A DNA stretch of 64,000 nucleotides, from positions 124,001 to 188,000 of the forward strand of contig NZ_VOLT01000010.1 of NCBI RefSeq assembly GCF_007954275.1. Reading direction: 5' to 3'. Below are positions 27,165-37,418 of the stretch, piece by piece. The stretch comes from Colwellia demingiae (lineage in GTDB: Bacteria; Pseudomonadota; Gammaproteobacteria; Enterobacterales; Alteromonadaceae). The first letter of the stretch is position 1. Each line of letters opens with the position of its first letter. A model generated the notes under the pieces. It did no database searches, was not told the DNA's origin, and saw only the letters and a program-made list of their open reading frames with translations. The position numbers were made by a program, and so were the translations under genes.

Positions 27165-27509
27165 ATGGTTACAGACACTGACGGTTACATTCAAATAATT
27201 GAATATCTTACCGAACATCTCAGTCTATTTGAAAACTCAAAAGCACCTGCTCAAGCTACTGAAACGGTAATGTCAGCTATTGAAGTAGAATTGTGTGACC
27301 AAATCATTAGTGTCTGCAGTCAGAACCAAGACCTGACTTTTAATCAACGTAATGCCATTATTCGAGAAGTAGATGCTATCGTTTACGATCTTGAAGAAAT
27401 CCTATCAGGCGTTATCAATAATCCAGTTAATGCTGCGCAACAAGCCTTTATAAAAGAATTTGCAGGTTTAATCAAAAACCTCTTTGATACCGTTATTCAT
27501 AAAGGTTAG
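27165..27509 (+). CDS. DUF3802-like small cytoplasmic protein
   Basis: 114 residues, acidic and helical, no signal or membrane segment. Begins MVTDTDGYIQIIEYLTEHLSLFEN and contains VELCDQIISVCSQNQDLTFNQRNAIIREVDAIVYDLEEILSGV. I recognise it as resembling the DUF3802 group found in Shewanella and Colwellia next to the arginine-catabolic genes, but this is from memory of the family and no function is known. It is 134 bases after astE on the same strand. Confidence 0.65.
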   Translation: MVTDTDGYIQIIEYLTEHLSLFENSKAPAQATETVMSAIEVELCDQIISVCSQNQDLTFNQRNAIIREVDAIVYDLEEILSGVINNPVNAAQQAFIKEFAGLIKNLFDTVIHKG

Positions 27510-27537
27510 CTTATTAGTTAATCTAGCAATTACCTCT

Positions 27538-27606
27538 TATATCCGTTCCGCCTGATGGCGTTTCTAATTCAAGCAGAACCCAAAATATTCAAGTAAAATG
27601 GGTATA
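27538..27606. mobile_element. Short R2-type element fragment, inverted
   Basis: 69 bp between TATATCCGTTCC and GGGTATA. Its right part read on the minus strand (TATACCCATTTTACTTGAAT ... TTGAATTAGAAACGCC) follows the left end of R2 copies. It keeps both ends but lacks the body, like a minimal deletion derivative. Confidence 0.5.
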
Positions 27607-27710
27607 GTTAGCCTTACCATTGCAGCGCTCGCTCCAACGAGAAACTCTATTACACATAACGACTGGTGATGGTGCTTCAACTTCGATAGAATCCCTATAT
27701 ATTAATAATA

Positions 27711-27975
27711 ATACCAAACGGATTAATTTATTGGTCAGTTTAGAGTTACATTAGTAAGCTTAAAACAAGTAAAATGAGTGAAACATAGTTATTCTATATT
27801 TCATTCATTTTCTGATGTTGTCTGTTTCCTAATGAACTTCCGAAGGACGAGTTTAAAAAGCTTACAAGCGACGTTATTGATTTTGACAATAGAATAACTA
27901 TTCTCTTCAATCAATTCCTAGCCTCTAAGCCTTTTAATTCTCGCTAAGTAATCAATACATCAGTCCATTTGGTAT
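27711..27975. mobile_element. MITE-like element, family R1, full-length copy
   Basis: 265 bp, ATACCAAACGGATTAATTTA at the left and ...CAGTCCATTTGGTAT at the right, matching the 5899 copy end to end. No coding capacity. Contains CGTTATTGATTTTGACAATA...CTTCAATCAATT, the reverse complement of the module in R2 elements. It ends 14 bases before the yhfA start codon. With the R2 fragment it fills 27510-27989; the 100 bases between them hold nothing recognised. Confidence 0.78.
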
Positions 27976-27989
27976 CAATAGAGTCGATT

Positions 27990-28394
27990 ATGAAAGCACA
28001 AGTAAAATGGTTAGGCGAAGAGTTATTCATGGGCACCTCAGAAAGTGGCCACACCATGGTTTTAGATGCAAATGGTGGCAACTTAGCCCCTAGCCCTATG
28101 GAAGGCGTACTCATATCTCTGGGTGGATGTTCTTCGGTAGATGTAGTTAGCATATTGCAAAAGGCGAGACAGAGCATAATCGGTTGTCGTGTCGATATTT
28201 CTGGTACTCGTGTTGATAGCGTACCTGCATTATTTGAAAAAATTCATCTTCATTTTGTTATTACTGGATCAGATGTTGCTGCTAAGCATGTTGAGCGCGC
28301 AGTAAACTTATCAGCAGACAAATATTGTTCAGTCGCCTTAATGTTAAATGCTACCGTTGACATTACTCACGATTTTGAAATTGTTGCCCAGTAA
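27990..28394 (+). CDS. yhfA: OsmC family protein, YhfA type
   Basis: 134 residues from ATG 27990; upstream in-frame TTG lies inside the R1 element and is rejected. Matches E. coli YhfA closely: MKAQVKWLGEELFMG, APSPMEGVLISLGGCSSVDVVSILQKARQ and LSADKYCSVALML, with the two redox cysteines Cys47 and Cys113 of OsmC/Ohr peroxidases. It may reduce organic peroxides, though YhfA itself is uncharacterised. In E. coli yhfA lies with prkB and crp; here prkB is 3 kb away on the other strand. speD follows after 14 bases. Confidence 0.92.
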   Translation: MKAQVKWLGEELFMGTSESGHTMVLDANGGNLAPSPMEGVLISLGGCSSVDVVSILQKARQSIIGCRVDISGTRVDSVPALFEKIHLHFVITGSDVAAKHVERAVNLSADKYCSVALMLNATVDITHDFEIVAQ

Positions 28395-28408
28395 AGTTAT
28401 TAATCCTT

Positions 28409-29167
28409 ATGCATACTGACAATAAAATCCCCCTGTATGGTTTTAATAATTTAACGAAAAGTCTAAGCTTTTCGCTATACAGGGTACATTATTTACCATC
28501 GACTCAGTCCGTTGGTAGTTATAACACCTACATCAATCAAACCTATAGCAGCTCACTGCTTGAAGTTCTGCTTACTAAAGTTTGTCACGCTATCGGTGGT
28601 AATGTACTAAATATAGCAAGCCAAGATTACACTCCACAAGGAGCGAGTGTGACCTTAATGATTTCTGAAGAAGCAAAACCAGAATCTTTAGTGGCTCATC
28701 TAGATAAAAGCCATTTATGTATTCATACCTACCCAGAGGAAACCGCAAAAAGTGGCACAGCCATTTTTAGAGCTGATATTGAATTATCAACCTGCGGTAT
28801 TATATCGCCTTTAAAAGTATTAGATTATGTGATTGAGGCTTTTTCAGCGGATGTTATCGATATAGATTATCGTGTTAGAGGCATGACTCGCGATCAAGAC
28901 GGTAAAAAGCACTTCTGTGACCATGATATAACTCAAATCAGTGATCATTTAACCACTGATACACTTAAGAAGTATCAGGTCAAAGACAGTGTTATGACCA
29001 CCCATAACTTGTTTCACTGTAAGCTAGTAAGACAGTCAATTGAATTGAACAAACATGTTTTCCATGTTGATTCGCCCTCTGGTAAACATCAAATATCAGC
29101 GCTGGATGAAATGCAAATCAAAGCACAACTAGCATTAGAGTTAAATGAACTTTTTATGGGTAAATAA
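28409..29167 (+). CDS. speD: S-adenosylmethionine decarboxylase proenzyme
   Basis: 252 residues, the long bacterial (E. coli-like) form. The self-cleavage site is visible at LDKSHLCIHTYPE, where Ser101 becomes the pyruvoyl group; Cys and His next to it are conserved. The C-terminal half (FRADIELSTCGIISPLKVLDYVIEAF and YRVRGMTRDQDGKKHFCDHDI) matches SpeD. It makes decarboxylated SAM for spermidine synthesis. The spermidine synthase gene speE is not adjacent. Probably co-transcribed with yhfA. Confidence 0.93.
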   Translation: MHTDNKIPLYGFNNLTKSLSFSLYRVHYLPSTQSVGSYNTYINQTYSSSLLEVLLTKVCHAIGGNVLNIASQDYTPQGASVTLMISEEAKPESLVAHLDKSHLCIHTYPEETAKSGTAIFRADIELSTCGIISPLKVLDYVIEAFSADVIDIDYRVRGMTRDQDGKKHFCDHDITQISDHLTTDTLKKYQVKDSVMTTHNLFHCKLVRQSIELNKHVFHVDSPSGKHQISALDEMQIKAQLALELNELFMGK

Positions 29168-29391
29168 TTCACGTACCCCAACGAAGTCATAAATGTTACC
29201 TCTTCCATAAAGGCTAAAAGGCTTCTAACGATTTATTTTTCTTGATGTCTTCAGCTTTAAGTAATCACACATCACTAGCAATTATTACACTCCGTATATG
29301 GTCCGCATTCCTAGGGCCTTACAGGATAAACAGAACCGTTTAACTTCTATGATGGTATAGTGCGTTAATCATTATGGTATAGGAGTATTTA

Positions 29392-31272
29392 TTGTTAATT
29401 AAGCAATGTTTTGTCACTTTTTTAATTATTGTCAGTTACATTAGTAGTATTTTTTTCTGTATATCCGTTAACGCTAATGAAAACACACGCGCTGATGCCA
29501 TCATCGAATTATTTAAAACTAACAAACCAGCATCCCCGCAACAAGCAGATAGCTTACTTCAAGAATTAAAAACTGCAATTGCTACCGATGATTTCCTGCG
29601 TCAAAAAGAATATATACGTGCAAAATGTTGGAATCAAAAAGCTGAGACAAACGAACAAATATTAGGAGCAATATCATACGCAAATAAACAACTTGATATA
29701 TTCAGCCCGTACATTCCATCAAAAATAACAATTGATTTAACGTTATGTAAAACAAGCTATCAACGATTATTAGGTCAAGTCGATACTACACTCCAAGATT
29801 TAACTAACGTAATTAACCAAGCATACACCATTGAAGCACCGCTATTGATTGCCCATGGACATAGTCAACGAGGCACTCTGCACTCTTATCAAGGTAATTA
29901 CTCCGCATCCCTAGAAGATTTACTGACTGCACAAAATCACTATGAGTCCCTTAAGTTGACCTATTGGGCCAATATAAATCTAGGTGAATTAGCAACCAGT
30001 TATCGACGGTTTGGTGATGCAAAAACAGCTTTAAAATATCAATTACAGTTAGAAGAGATTTATAAAACAGAAGGCAAAATATTTGAAGCCAACGACATAA
30101 ACATTCAAATAGCTTCTTCTCTAGAGCAATTAAAAAAATTAGATGAAGCCAACGCCCGTTATCGAGTAAGCCAGCAATTTCTAGTCAATAAACAGCCGGT
30201 AATTTCGGCCGATATGTCGATAAACATCGCCAATAACCTAATATCATTAGGCCAATACAACAGAGCGCTAATTTTATTACAACAAGCAGAAAATACGATC
30301 ACACCTGAGTTCAATGCCCCTTATAGTTTTTTACAATTATATTTAGCAAATGTACAGTTTAAACTTAACAATTACCCCGCCAGTTTACACGCTTTACAAA
30401 ACGCTGAAGAAGCCTTCATAATCGATAAGAATCAACGTGGTCTGAGTAAAGTACATTTACTTAGAAGTAACATTTATGCGGCGGATAAAAGTTGGCAAGA
30501 TGCCTACCTTGCATTAAGAAACCACCTTCACGTTCATTTGGCACAAGATAAAAGTGTGCTTACTAAACTCAATGCTGAATTACAAACTCGTTTTGATACT
30601 GATAGGATTAAACACGAGAATACCTTACTGGTTCAACACGCTAAAGATAAAGAAATGCAATTGAGCATGTTGCAACGTAATAAGACGATGCAAATCATCA
30701 TAATCACCTTAGTCGGTATTATATTAATCTTGGTGTCAATATTTGCATATAAGCAAATGCATCATAAACACCAATTTAAAAAACTCGCCTTTACTGACGA
30801 ATTAACGAAAATAGCTAATCGGCGAGAAACCTACTTTCAGGCTGAAAAATTCCTGACTTTCAGTAAGAGAAACCAAACACCATTCTCGTTAATCTTCTTT
30901 GATGCTGATTACTTTAAATTAGTGAATGATGAATTAGGTCATTATATTGGTGATCAAGTCTTAATTTGCCTCGCCGATATCGCATCTAACGTCATTCGAA
31001 GTGGTGACATTGTCGGTCGTGTCGGAGGGGAGGAGTTTATAATTTTACTACCTGATACTGACATAGACACAGCGTTATCTATCGCTAATAGGCTTTTGAC
31101 TACCATTGAGCAGTATGAATGGTCGATAATTTCAAACGATTTAACACAAACAGTCAGTGCAGGTGTTGTTAGTTATCAAGAAGAGAAAAATTTATCAGAA
31201 CTATTATTAAAAGCTGATAAAGCGCTTTATGAAGCAAAGGCAGCTGGTCGTAATCATGTAAAGACCTGTTGA
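29392..31272 (+). CDS. TPR-repeat membrane diguanylate cyclase
   Basis: 626 residues. The start is TTG at 29392: AGGAG lies six bases before it and no early ATG exists. A signal/anchor segment (about 7-27) leads to a periplasmic region of helical TPR-like repeats (about 60-390), a membrane segment near 428-447, and a C-terminal GGDEF domain (about 465-626). Active site is GGEEF (545-549) and the inhibitory I-site RSGD (536-539) sits exactly five residues before it, so it should make cyclic di-GMP and be product-inhibited. Signal unknown; TPRs suggest protein or peptide sensing. Stands alone. Confidence 0.9.
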   Translation: MLIKQCFVTFLIIVSYISSIFFCISVNANENTRADAIIELFKTNKPASPQQADSLLQELKTAIATDDFLRQKEYIRAKCWNQKAETNEQILGAISYANKQLDIFSPYIPSKITIDLTLCKTSYQRLLGQVDTTLQDLTNVINQAYTIEAPLLIAHGHSQRGTLHSYQGNYSASLEDLLTAQNHYESLKLTYWANINLGELATSYRRFGDAKTALKYQLQLEEIYKTEGKIFEANDINIQIASSLEQLKKLDEANARYRVSQQFLVNKQPVISADMSINIANNLISLGQYNRALILLQQAENTITPEFNAPYSFLQLYLANVQFKLNNYPASLHALQNAEEAFIIDKNQRGLSKVHLLRSNIYAADKSWQDAYLALRNHLHVHLAQDKSVLTKLNAELQTRFDTDRIKHENTLLVQHAKDKEMQLSMLQRNKTMQIIIITLVGIILILVSIFAYKQMHHKHQFKKLAFTDELTKIANRRETYFQAEKFLTFSKRNQTPFSLIFFDADYFKLVNDELGHYIGDQVLICLADIASNVIRSGDIVGRVGGEEFIILLPDTDIDTALSIANRLLTTIEQYEWSIISNDLTQTVSAGVVSYQEEKNLSELLLKADKALYEAKAAGRNHVKTC

Positions 31273-31287
31273 TTATATTGACTCAAA

Positions 31288-31486
31288 TTAGACAGTAAAT
31301 AACAGTACTTTTCTTTTGAAAAAGCGCTTTTACGTAACGCATGATTGTAGAGCACTTGTTTGCTCCGAGTGTTCGCCTTAATACCTCTTCAAAACGTTGT
31401 TCTGATTTTGGTGCTACGAAAGGCTCTACATTATTGGTTACAGTGCCCGCTAATACCTCCTCAGCTATTAAATATACTGGTGGATA
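31288..31486 (-). pseudogene. Possible gene remnant downstream of prkB
   Basis: A 66-codon open frame on the minus strand in the gap 31273-31545 reads like protein: IAEEVLAGTVTNNVEPFVAPK, then EQRFEEVLRRTLGANKCS and a basic end RYVKALFKRKVLLFTV. It has no start codon with a ribosome binding site; a short ATG-led frame (MISTSIFN) lies upstream in another phase. A truncated, frameshifted gene is the simplest reading. Family not recognised; could be a chance frame. Confidence 0.35.
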
Positions 31487-31545
31487 TCATGTGCAACCAC
31501 TTCGTTACTGAGATCACATAAATGAGTAAGCTGTAGAAAGGAGCT

Positions 31546-32445
31546 TTATAAATCGCTCATCCAGTCTAATTGTTTGTTGGCTTGGTTTTTACGATCCATC
31601 AAGTCACGAATTAGCGGTGTTAAAATTAACTCCATCGCTAGACCCATTTTTCCACCAGGAACTACAAGGGTATTAATTCGCGACATAAATGAACCGTCAA
31701 TCATACGAAGATAATACTGAAAATCTACATTTTTAACTTCACGAAAGCGAATAACAACAAAACTTTCGTCTAAGCTTGGGATTGCCTTAGCACTAAATGG
31801 ATTTGAGGTATCTACAGTCGGCACTCGTTGGAAATTAATATGAGTTCGAGAAAACTGGGGCGTGATGAAAGAGATATAATCTTCCATACTGCGAACGATG
31901 CTTGCGGTTACCGCTTCTCTTGAATGTCCACGCTTATTGGTATCGCGAATAATCTTTTGAATCCACTCTAAATTAACAATCGGAACCATTCCGATAAGTA
32001 AATCGACATGCTTAGCTACATCATTGTCCTTGGTTACTACACCTCCATGAAGCCCCTCGTAATACAATAAGTCTGTACCTTCACCAAACTCTTCCCATGG
32101 GGTAAAAGTACCAGGCATTTGATTGTACGGAACCGCTTCATCAAACGTATGTAAATAGCGTCTAATTTGTCCTCTACCTGTTTCACTATAATCACGAAAT
32201 TGTTTCTCTAACGCACTAAAGTCATTAGCAAGATCACCAAAATAGCTGATATTTTTCCGTGCTTCTTTTGCTTTACGCTTTTCCATATCCATTTCTTGTC
32301 GTGAGAAGCGATGAAAGCTATCACCTTCAACATTGACAGAGGATATACCAAGTGTTCTAAAGATATGCTCAAAGGAAGCAGTCGTTGTTGATGTTCCTGC
32401 TCCTGATGAGCCAGTGACTGCTATGATTGGATTTCGTGACGACAT
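31546..32445 (-). CDS. prkB: Phosphoribulokinase/uridine kinase family protein PrkB
   Basis: 299 residues. P-loop AVTGSSGAGTST (9-20), the acidic stretch NVEGDSFHRFSRQEMD and the conserved DEAVPYNQMPGTFTPWEEF and LLYYEGLHGG match PrkB of E. coli (289 residues). No Calvin cycle genes are nearby; in heterotrophic gammaproteobacteria PrkB is conserved next to yhfA and crp, and its real substrate is unsettled. Here it faces yhfA-speD across the GGDEF gene, so the ancestral cluster appears loosened. The start has TTGAGCC rather than a strong ribosome binding site. Confidence 0.92.
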   Translation of the reverse strand: MSSRNPIIAVTGSSGAGTSTTTASFEHIFRTLGISSVNVEGDSFHRFSRQEMDMEKRKAKEARKNISYFGDLANDFSALEKQFRDYSETGRGQIRRYLHTFDEAVPYNQMPGTFTPWEEFGEGTDLLYYEGLHGGVVTKDNDVAKHVDLLIGMVPIVNLEWIQKIIRDTNKRGHSREAVTASIVRSMEDYISFITPQFSRTHINFQRVPTVDTSNPFSAKAIPSLDESFVVIRFREVKNVDFQYYLRMIDGSFMSRINTLVVPGGKMGLAMELILTPLIRDLMDRKNQANKQLDWMSDL

Positions 32446-32552
32446 AAAGGCTCAAAGAATAAACTAAAGTACAATAGATATTTTATACGGTGAATTTACG
32501 TTTAGGTCAAGGAAGAAAGCGACAAGTTTAACGATGAAGTCTACATAGTCAC

Positions 32553-32818
32553 TATACCCAAGCCACATAAAGCTGCAGAATTCAGCTGGAATTAGAAATG
32601 CTTTTAGGCATTACATTGATTGAAGAGAATGGTTGTTTTCTTGTCGAAATCCATAACGTAGCATAAAGCGTTTCTAACGCCAGTCCTGCGGATGCGTCAG
32701 AGTAAATCATCTTCTTCGTTATCCCATTTTGTATGGGAATAACCATTAGTATAATAAAGTGCCTTGATCACGATTAGACCAGACGACTTGAAACCGTATC
32801 TTCAAGTGGCTGGGTATA
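32553..32818. mobile_element. MITE-like element, family R2, full-length copy
   Basis: 266 bp, TATACCCAAGCCACATAAAG at the left and CTTCAAGTGGCTGGGTATA at the right, imperfect terminal repeats. Body shares ATTCAGCTGGAATTAGAAA, ATTGATTGAAGAGAATGG, CATAAAGCGTTTCTAA and ATAACCATTAGTATAATAAA-type stretches with the other R2 copies, with more substitutions. Non-coding. Main content of the gap 32446-32903 together with the terminator. Confidence 0.75.
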
Positions 32819-32854
32819 AACCATGGAAAATATGTTTAACAAATTTTAGGCAAT

Positions 32855-32882
32855 AAAAAACCGAGCCTAAGCTCGGTTTTTT
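32855..32882 (-). terminator. Rho-independent terminator of the alpha operon
   Basis: AAAAAACCGAGC - CTAA - GCTCGGTTTTTT: perfect 12-bp symmetric hairpin with T-run, 21 bases after the rplQ stop codon. Confidence 0.93.
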
Positions 32883-32903
32883 AATTGAAGTATAAACTTT
32901 CGT

Positions 32904-33308
32904 TTATGCTTCGGCTGATTCTTCAACTACTTCAGGAGCATCTTCTACTACTGGGCGGTCTACTAATTCAATATATGCCATAGGCGCTTTATCACCAGTA
33001 CGGAAACCACATTTTAAAATGCGAGTATAACCACCTGGACGTTCTTGGTAACGAGCACCAAGTTCGTTGAATAAAATACCTACTACTTCTTTATCTTGTG
33101 TACGAGCAAACGCTAAACGGCGATTTGCAACACTGTCGGTCTTGGCCAATGTAATCAGTGGCTCAAGAACACGACGTAGTTCTTTAGCTTTAGCAACAGT
33201 CGTTTTAATAACGCCGTGCTTAACTAAAGAGCTTGCCATATTGCGGAACATCGCTTGACGATGACTGCTATTACGGTTTAACTGGCGACCGCTTTGACGA
33301 TGACGCAT
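32904..33308 (-). CDS. rplQ: 50S ribosomal protein L17
   Basis: 134 residues, starting [32 protein letters not shown], the L17 signature. The last 15 residues ([14 protein letters not shown]) form an acidic tail a little longer than in E. coli (127). Located near the exit tunnel of the 50S subunit. Last gene of the alpha operon (rpsM-rpsK-rpsD-rpoA-rplQ), 43 bases after rpoA. Confidence 0.97.
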   Translation of the reverse strand: MRHRQSGRQLNRNSSHRQAMFRNMASSLVKHGVIKTTVAKAKELRRVLEPLITLAKTDSVANRRLAFARTQDKEVVGILFNELGARYQERPGGYTRILKCGFRTGDKAPMAYIELVDRPVVEDAPEVVEESAEA

Positions 33309-33351
33309 AAGTTAATCCTTCTCTCTAACTATTAAAAAAATGATGATCGAA

Positions 33352-34341
33352 CTAGTCGTTGTCAACAATGCTTTCAGGTGGCCAGTTTTCTAGGCGCATG
33401 CCTAGAGACAAACCACGCGACGCTAACACGTCTTTGATTTCAGTTAGAGACTTCTTACCTAAATTAGGCGTTTTAAGAAGCTCCACTTCAGCACGTTGTA
33501 CTAAATCACCAATGTATTGAATTGCTTCTGCTTTTAAACAGTTAGCTGAACGAACAGTTAATTCTAGATCATCAACAGGACGAAGCAAGATTGGGTCGAA
33601 CAATGGTTTTTCTTCCACTTGCTCTACTTCTTTGATATCACGAAGTTCAACAAACGCATCAAGCTGTTCAGCAAGAATAGTTGAAGCACGACGGATAGCT
33701 TCTTCCGGATCCAATGTACCATTGGTTTCCATATCTAAAACTAATTTGTCTAAATCTGTACGTTGTTCAACACGTGCAGAATCAACATCATAAGCAATTC
33801 TAACTACTGGGCTGAATGAGGCGTCAACCAACAAACGACCAATAGCACGATCTTCTTCCTCGGCATCACGGCGCGCAGAAGCGGGAACATAACCACGTCC
33901 CATTTCAACTTTAATGCGCATGCTGATAGAACCTTCACCTGTTAAGGTGCAGATAACATGATCAGGATTTGCAATTGTTACATCTCCGTCATGTTGTATA
34001 TCAGCTGCCGTTACAGGGCCTTCACCAGACTTAGTTACGGTAAGAACGGCTTCATTCTTGCCTTCTAAAATAACTGCAAGCCCTTTAAGGTTTAACAATA
34101 TTTCGATGATGTCCTCTTGAACACCTTCTTTACTACTGTACTCATGTAAAACACCGTCAATTTCAACTTCAGTTACGGCACAACCCGGCATTGAAGATAA
34201 AAGAATACGACGTAACGCATTACCTAAAGTGTGACCAAAACCACGTTCTAGTGGTTCCAAAGTTACCTTAGCACGACGAGGGCTAACGGTTTCAATGCCA
34301 ACTAAGCGTGGTCTAAGGAATTCGGTTACAGAACCCTGCAT
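33352..34341 (-). CDS. rpoA: RNA polymerase alpha subunit
   Basis: 329 residues, same length as E. coli. N-terminal dimerisation domain ([23 protein letters not shown]) and C-terminal domain (about 250-320) with [22 protein letters not shown] and [27 protein letters not shown], which contact UP elements and activators such as CRP/FNR. Starts [17 protein letters not shown]. Fourth gene of the alpha operon. Confidence 0.98.
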
Positions 34342-34366
34342 ATATGTCCTCTCTTAAAGTGCAACT

Positions 34367-34987
34367 CTACTTAGAGTAAAGTTCAACAATCAACTGTTCA
34401 TTAATTTCGGCAGATAAGTCAGCACGATCTGGAACACGTTTGAAAACGCCTTCAAGCTTCTTAGTATCTACTTCAACCCAAAGTGGTTTCTCACGTTGAT
34501 CAGCTAATTCTAAAGCAGCGATAATACGCGCTTGAGTTTTAGACTTCTCACGAACAGAAACAGTATCTTCAGCTTTAACAGTGAAAGATGGAATATTAAC
34601 TACAACGCCGTTTACCACGATAGCCTTATGGCTAACTAATTGACGGGCTTCAGCACGAGTGCTTGCATAACCCATACGGTAAACTACGTTATCTAAACGA
34701 GTCTCTAAAAGCTGTAACAAGTTTTCACCTGTGTTGCCTTTTTGACGTGCCGCTTCTTTGTAGTAATTACTGAATTGTTTTTCTAGCACGCCAAAAATAC
34801 GACGAACTTTTTGTTTTTCACGAAGTTGAACACCATAGTCTGACAAACGACCGCGACGGGCGCCGTGCTGACCTGGTATTGTTTCGATTTTACATTTAGT
34901 GTCAATTGCTCTAACACCGCTTTTAAGGAACAAATCTGTACCTTCGCGGCGACTAAGTTTTAACTTAGGACCTAAATATCTAGCCAT
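34367..34987 (-). CDS. rpsD: 30S ribosomal protein S4
   Basis: 206 residues with [24 protein letters not shown] and an S4 RNA-binding domain ([34 protein letters not shown]). A primary 16S binder and, in E. coli, the translational repressor of the alpha operon. Gap of 25 bases to rpoA. Confidence 0.97.
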   Translation of the reverse strand: MARYLGPKLKLSRREGTDLFLKSGVRAIDTKCKIETIPGQHGARRGRLSDYGVQLREKQKVRRIFGVLEKQFSNYYKEAARQKGNTGENLLQLLETRLDNVVYRMGYASTRAEARQLVSHKAIVVNGVVVNIPSFTVKAEDTVSVREKSKTQARIIAALELADQREKPLWVEVDTKKLEGVFKRVPDRADLSAEINEQLIVELYSK

Positions 34988-35019
34988 TTTCTTTCTCCAA
35001 CTATCCTAAAAAAAAGCGC

Positions 35020-35409
35020 TTAAACGCGACGTTTCTTCGGAGGACGACAACCATTATGAGGAATAGGTGTTACGTCAGTAATGTTGGTGATTTTAAAACC
35101 AGCAGCATTTAAGGCACGGATAGCAGATTCACGACCTGGACCTGGACCTTTTACGAACACTTCAATATTCTTCAAACCAAACTCTTTTGCAACAGCGCCT
35201 GCGCGATCTGCAGCTACTTGCGCAGCAAATGGAGTAGATTTACGTGAACCACGGAAACCTGAACCACCGGCAGTCGCCCAAGATAACGCATTACCTTGAC
35301 GGTCTGTAAGAGTCACGATTGTGTTGTTGAAAGAAGCATGGATATGAGCCATGCCATCAGCAACTTGTTTTTTTACGCGTTTACGCGTACGAACTGGTGT
35401 TTTAGCCAT
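35020..35409 (-). CDS. rpsK: 30S ribosomal protein S11
   Basis: 129 residues; [30 protein letters not shown] and the C-terminal [20 protein letters not shown] are diagnostic. Platform protein of the 30S subunit near the mRNA exit. 13 bases after rpsM. Confidence 0.97.
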   Translation of the reverse strand: MAKTPVRTRKRVKKQVADGMAHIHASFNNTIVTLTDRQGNALSWATAGGSGFRGSRKSTPFAAQVAADRAGAVAKEFGLKNIEVFVKGPGPGRESAIRALNAAGFKITNITDVTPIPHNGCRPPKKRRV

Positions 35410-35422
35410 TGTCTAGTTCCTC

Positions 35423-35779
35423 TTACTTCTTAATTGGCTTACGAGGGCCTTTACGGGTACGCGCATTTGTTTTAGTGCGTTGACCACGTAGAGGAAGACT
35501 GCGACGATGGCGAATGCCACGGTAACAACCTAAATCCATAAGACGTTTAATGTTCATTGAAACTTCACGGCGTAAATCACCTTCAACGGTAAATTTATCC
35601 ACTTCAGCGCGTAGCAAATCTATTTTTGCTTCGTCTAGTTCACTGATCTTCGTTGATTCAGCGATACCAGTAGCTGCACAAATTGCTTTCGCACGTGTAG
35701 CTCCGATACCGTAAATCGCAGTAATGGCGATTACTGCATGCTTACGATCAGGGATGTTAATGCCAGCGATACGGGCCAC
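35423..35779 (-). CDS. rpsM: 30S ribosomal protein S13
   Basis: 118 residues starting [26 protein letters not shown]; ends with the basic tail [21 protein letters not shown] that contacts tRNA at the P site. First gene of the alpha operon; a promoter-like element lies about 95 bases upstream, leaving a leader in which S4 autoregulation would act. Confidence 0.97.
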   Translation of the reverse strand: MARIAGINIPDRKHAVIAITAIYGIGATRAKAICAATGIAESTKISELDEAKIDLLRAEVDKFTVEGDLRREVSMNIKRLMDLGCYRGIRHRRSLPLRGQRTKTNARTRKGPRKPIKK

Positions 35780-35871
35780 TAATCACATCTCCTATTTATA
35801 ATTAAAATTACTTTGGTTGGAAAGCCCGTTAGGATACCCAACCATTCTCTTTTTCTGCAAATCGAAGCGGC

Positions 35872-35900
35872 ATTATACAGATAAATCTACATAATGCCAC
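35872..35900 (-). promoter_or_regulatory. Probable alpha-operon promoter between rpmJ and rpsM
   Basis: On the minus strand a -10 TATAAT (35872-35877) and a -35-like GTGGCA (35895-35900, four of six matches) are separated by 17 bases. The region follows rpmJ and would give a leader of about 85 nucleotides before rpsM. Confidence 0.55.
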
Positions 35901-35930
35901 TTCTAAAAGATATTAGATTAAAAGCTAAGC

Positions 35931-36044
35931 TTAACCTTGTCTTTGTTTGTGCTTTGGTTCAACACAAAGAACGCGAATTACGCCTTTACGCTTTACCACT
36001 TTACAATTACGACAAATCTTTTTTACGGATGCACGTACTTTCAT
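35931..36044 (-). CDS. rpmJ: 50S ribosomal protein L36
   Basis: 37 residues: [20 protein letters not shown] followed by [17 protein letters not shown]. The zinc-ribbon ligands Cys11, Cys14, Cys27 and His32 are all present, so this is the zinc-containing C+ form. It follows secY by 30 bases, last gene of the spc operon. Too short for routine ORF calling but clear by family match. Confidence 0.96.
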   Translation of the reverse strand: MKVRASVKKICRNCKVVKRKGVIRVLCVEPKHKQRQG

Positions 36045-36074
36045 TTTATACTCCGTTAACTAAATCGACTCGGT

Positions 36075-37412
36075 CTAACGACCATAGCCTTTCAAGTTCG
36101 CTTTTTTAAGTACATTGTCATATTGATGAGACATCATATGCGTTTGTACTTGTGCCATAAAGTCCATAATCACTACTACGATAATCAATAAAGATGTCCC
36201 GCCGAAATAGAACTGTACGTCCCATGCCATGATCATAAACTGTGGAACCAAACAGACAAAGGTAATATACGCCGCACCACAAAGGGTTAAACGTGTCATG
36301 ACTTTATCAATATATTTGGATGTTTGTTCACCCGGACGAATCCCTGGAATGAACGCACCTGACTTTTTCAAGTTATCTGCAGTTTCACGCGGATTGAAAA
36401 CAAGAGCCGTGTAAAAGAAACAGAAAAATATAATTGCTCCCGCTAACATCATCACATACAAAGGTTGTCCTGGAGACATAGCTCCTGAAACACCTTGTAA
36501 GAAGTCAGCGACAGGGCCGTCACCTTGACCAAACCAGCTCGCAAGCGTGCCTGGAAACAAGATTAAACTTGAGGCAAAGATTGGCGGTATAACACCAGCC
36601 ATATTCACTTTCAAAGGTAAATGAGTACTTTGTGCAGCAAACACCTTACGGCCTTGCTGACGTTTAGCGTAGTTAACAACGATACGTCGTTGACCACGTT
36701 CCACAAATACTACTAAGAAAGTTACTGCAAATACCACAACGCCTATAAGCAATAATACTAATAAGTGCAATTCACCTTGACGCGCCATTTCAGCTGTTTG
36801 ACCAACCGCGGATGGCATGCCAGCAACAATACCTGCAAAAATGATAATCGAAATACCATTACCGATACCGCGTTCAGTAATTTGCTCACCTAACCACATT
36901 AAAAACATGGTACCCGTGATCAAACTAATTACTGCGGTGAAATAGAAACTAAAGCCTGCATTTATAACAAGACCTTGCATCATTTCCGGTAAACTTCTGG
37001 CAATCGCTATCGATTGTACTGTTGCTAGAACTAAAGTGCCGTAGCGTGTGTATTGACTGATTTTACGTCGTCCAGCTTCACCTTCTTTTTTAAGCTCTGC
37101 CATTGCGGGATGAACCACAGTAAGCAATTGCATAATAATCGAAGCTGAGATGTACGGCATAATACCAAGTGCCAACACTGAGGCTCGCTCAAGTGCACCA
37201 CCGGAGAACATGTTAAACATCTCTACGATAGTGCCCTTTTGTTGTTCAAAGAACTGAGCTAATACAGCGGCGTCAATACCAGGGATTGGCACAAAAGACC
37301 CTAAACGAAGCACAACTAAGGCAACGAATACGAACCATAATCTTTGTTTAAGCTCAGACAAACCGCCTGCGCCCTTACTACCTTGTGAGGTAGCCGTTCC
37401 TGGTGTAGCCAT
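36075..37412 (-). CDS. secY: Preprotein translocase subunit SecY
   Basis: 445 residues, ten membrane segments. Signatures: [10 protein letters not shown] at the periplasmic plug region, MLQLL-type [36 protein letters not shown] and FERGQRRI-like [20 protein letters not shown], the cytoplasmic loop contacting the ribosome and SecA. Forms the SecYEG channel. Six bases after rplO in the spc operon. Confidence 0.97.
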   Translation of the reverse strand: MATPGTATSQGSKGAGGLSELKQRLWFVFVALVVLRLGSFVPIPGIDAAVLAQFFEQQKGTIVEMFNMFSGGALERASVLALGIMPYISASIIMQLLTVVHPAMAELKKEGEAGRRKISQYTRYGTLVLATVQSIAIARSLPEMMQGLVINAGFSFYFTAVISLITGTMFLMWLGEQITERGIGNGISIIIFAGIVAGMPSAVGQTAEMARQGELHLLVLLLIGVVVFAVTFLVVFVERGQRRIVVNYAKRQQGRKVFAAQSTHLPLKVNMAGVIPPIFASSLILFPGTLASWFGQGDGPVADFLQGVSGAMSPGQPLYVMMLAGAIIFFCFFYTALVFNPRETADNLKKSGAFIPGIRPGEQTSKYIDKVMTRLTLCGAAYITFVCLVPQFMIMAWDVQFYFGGTSLLIIVVVIMDFMAQVQTHMMSHQYDNVLKKANLKGYGR

Positions 37413-37418
37413 TGTGTA

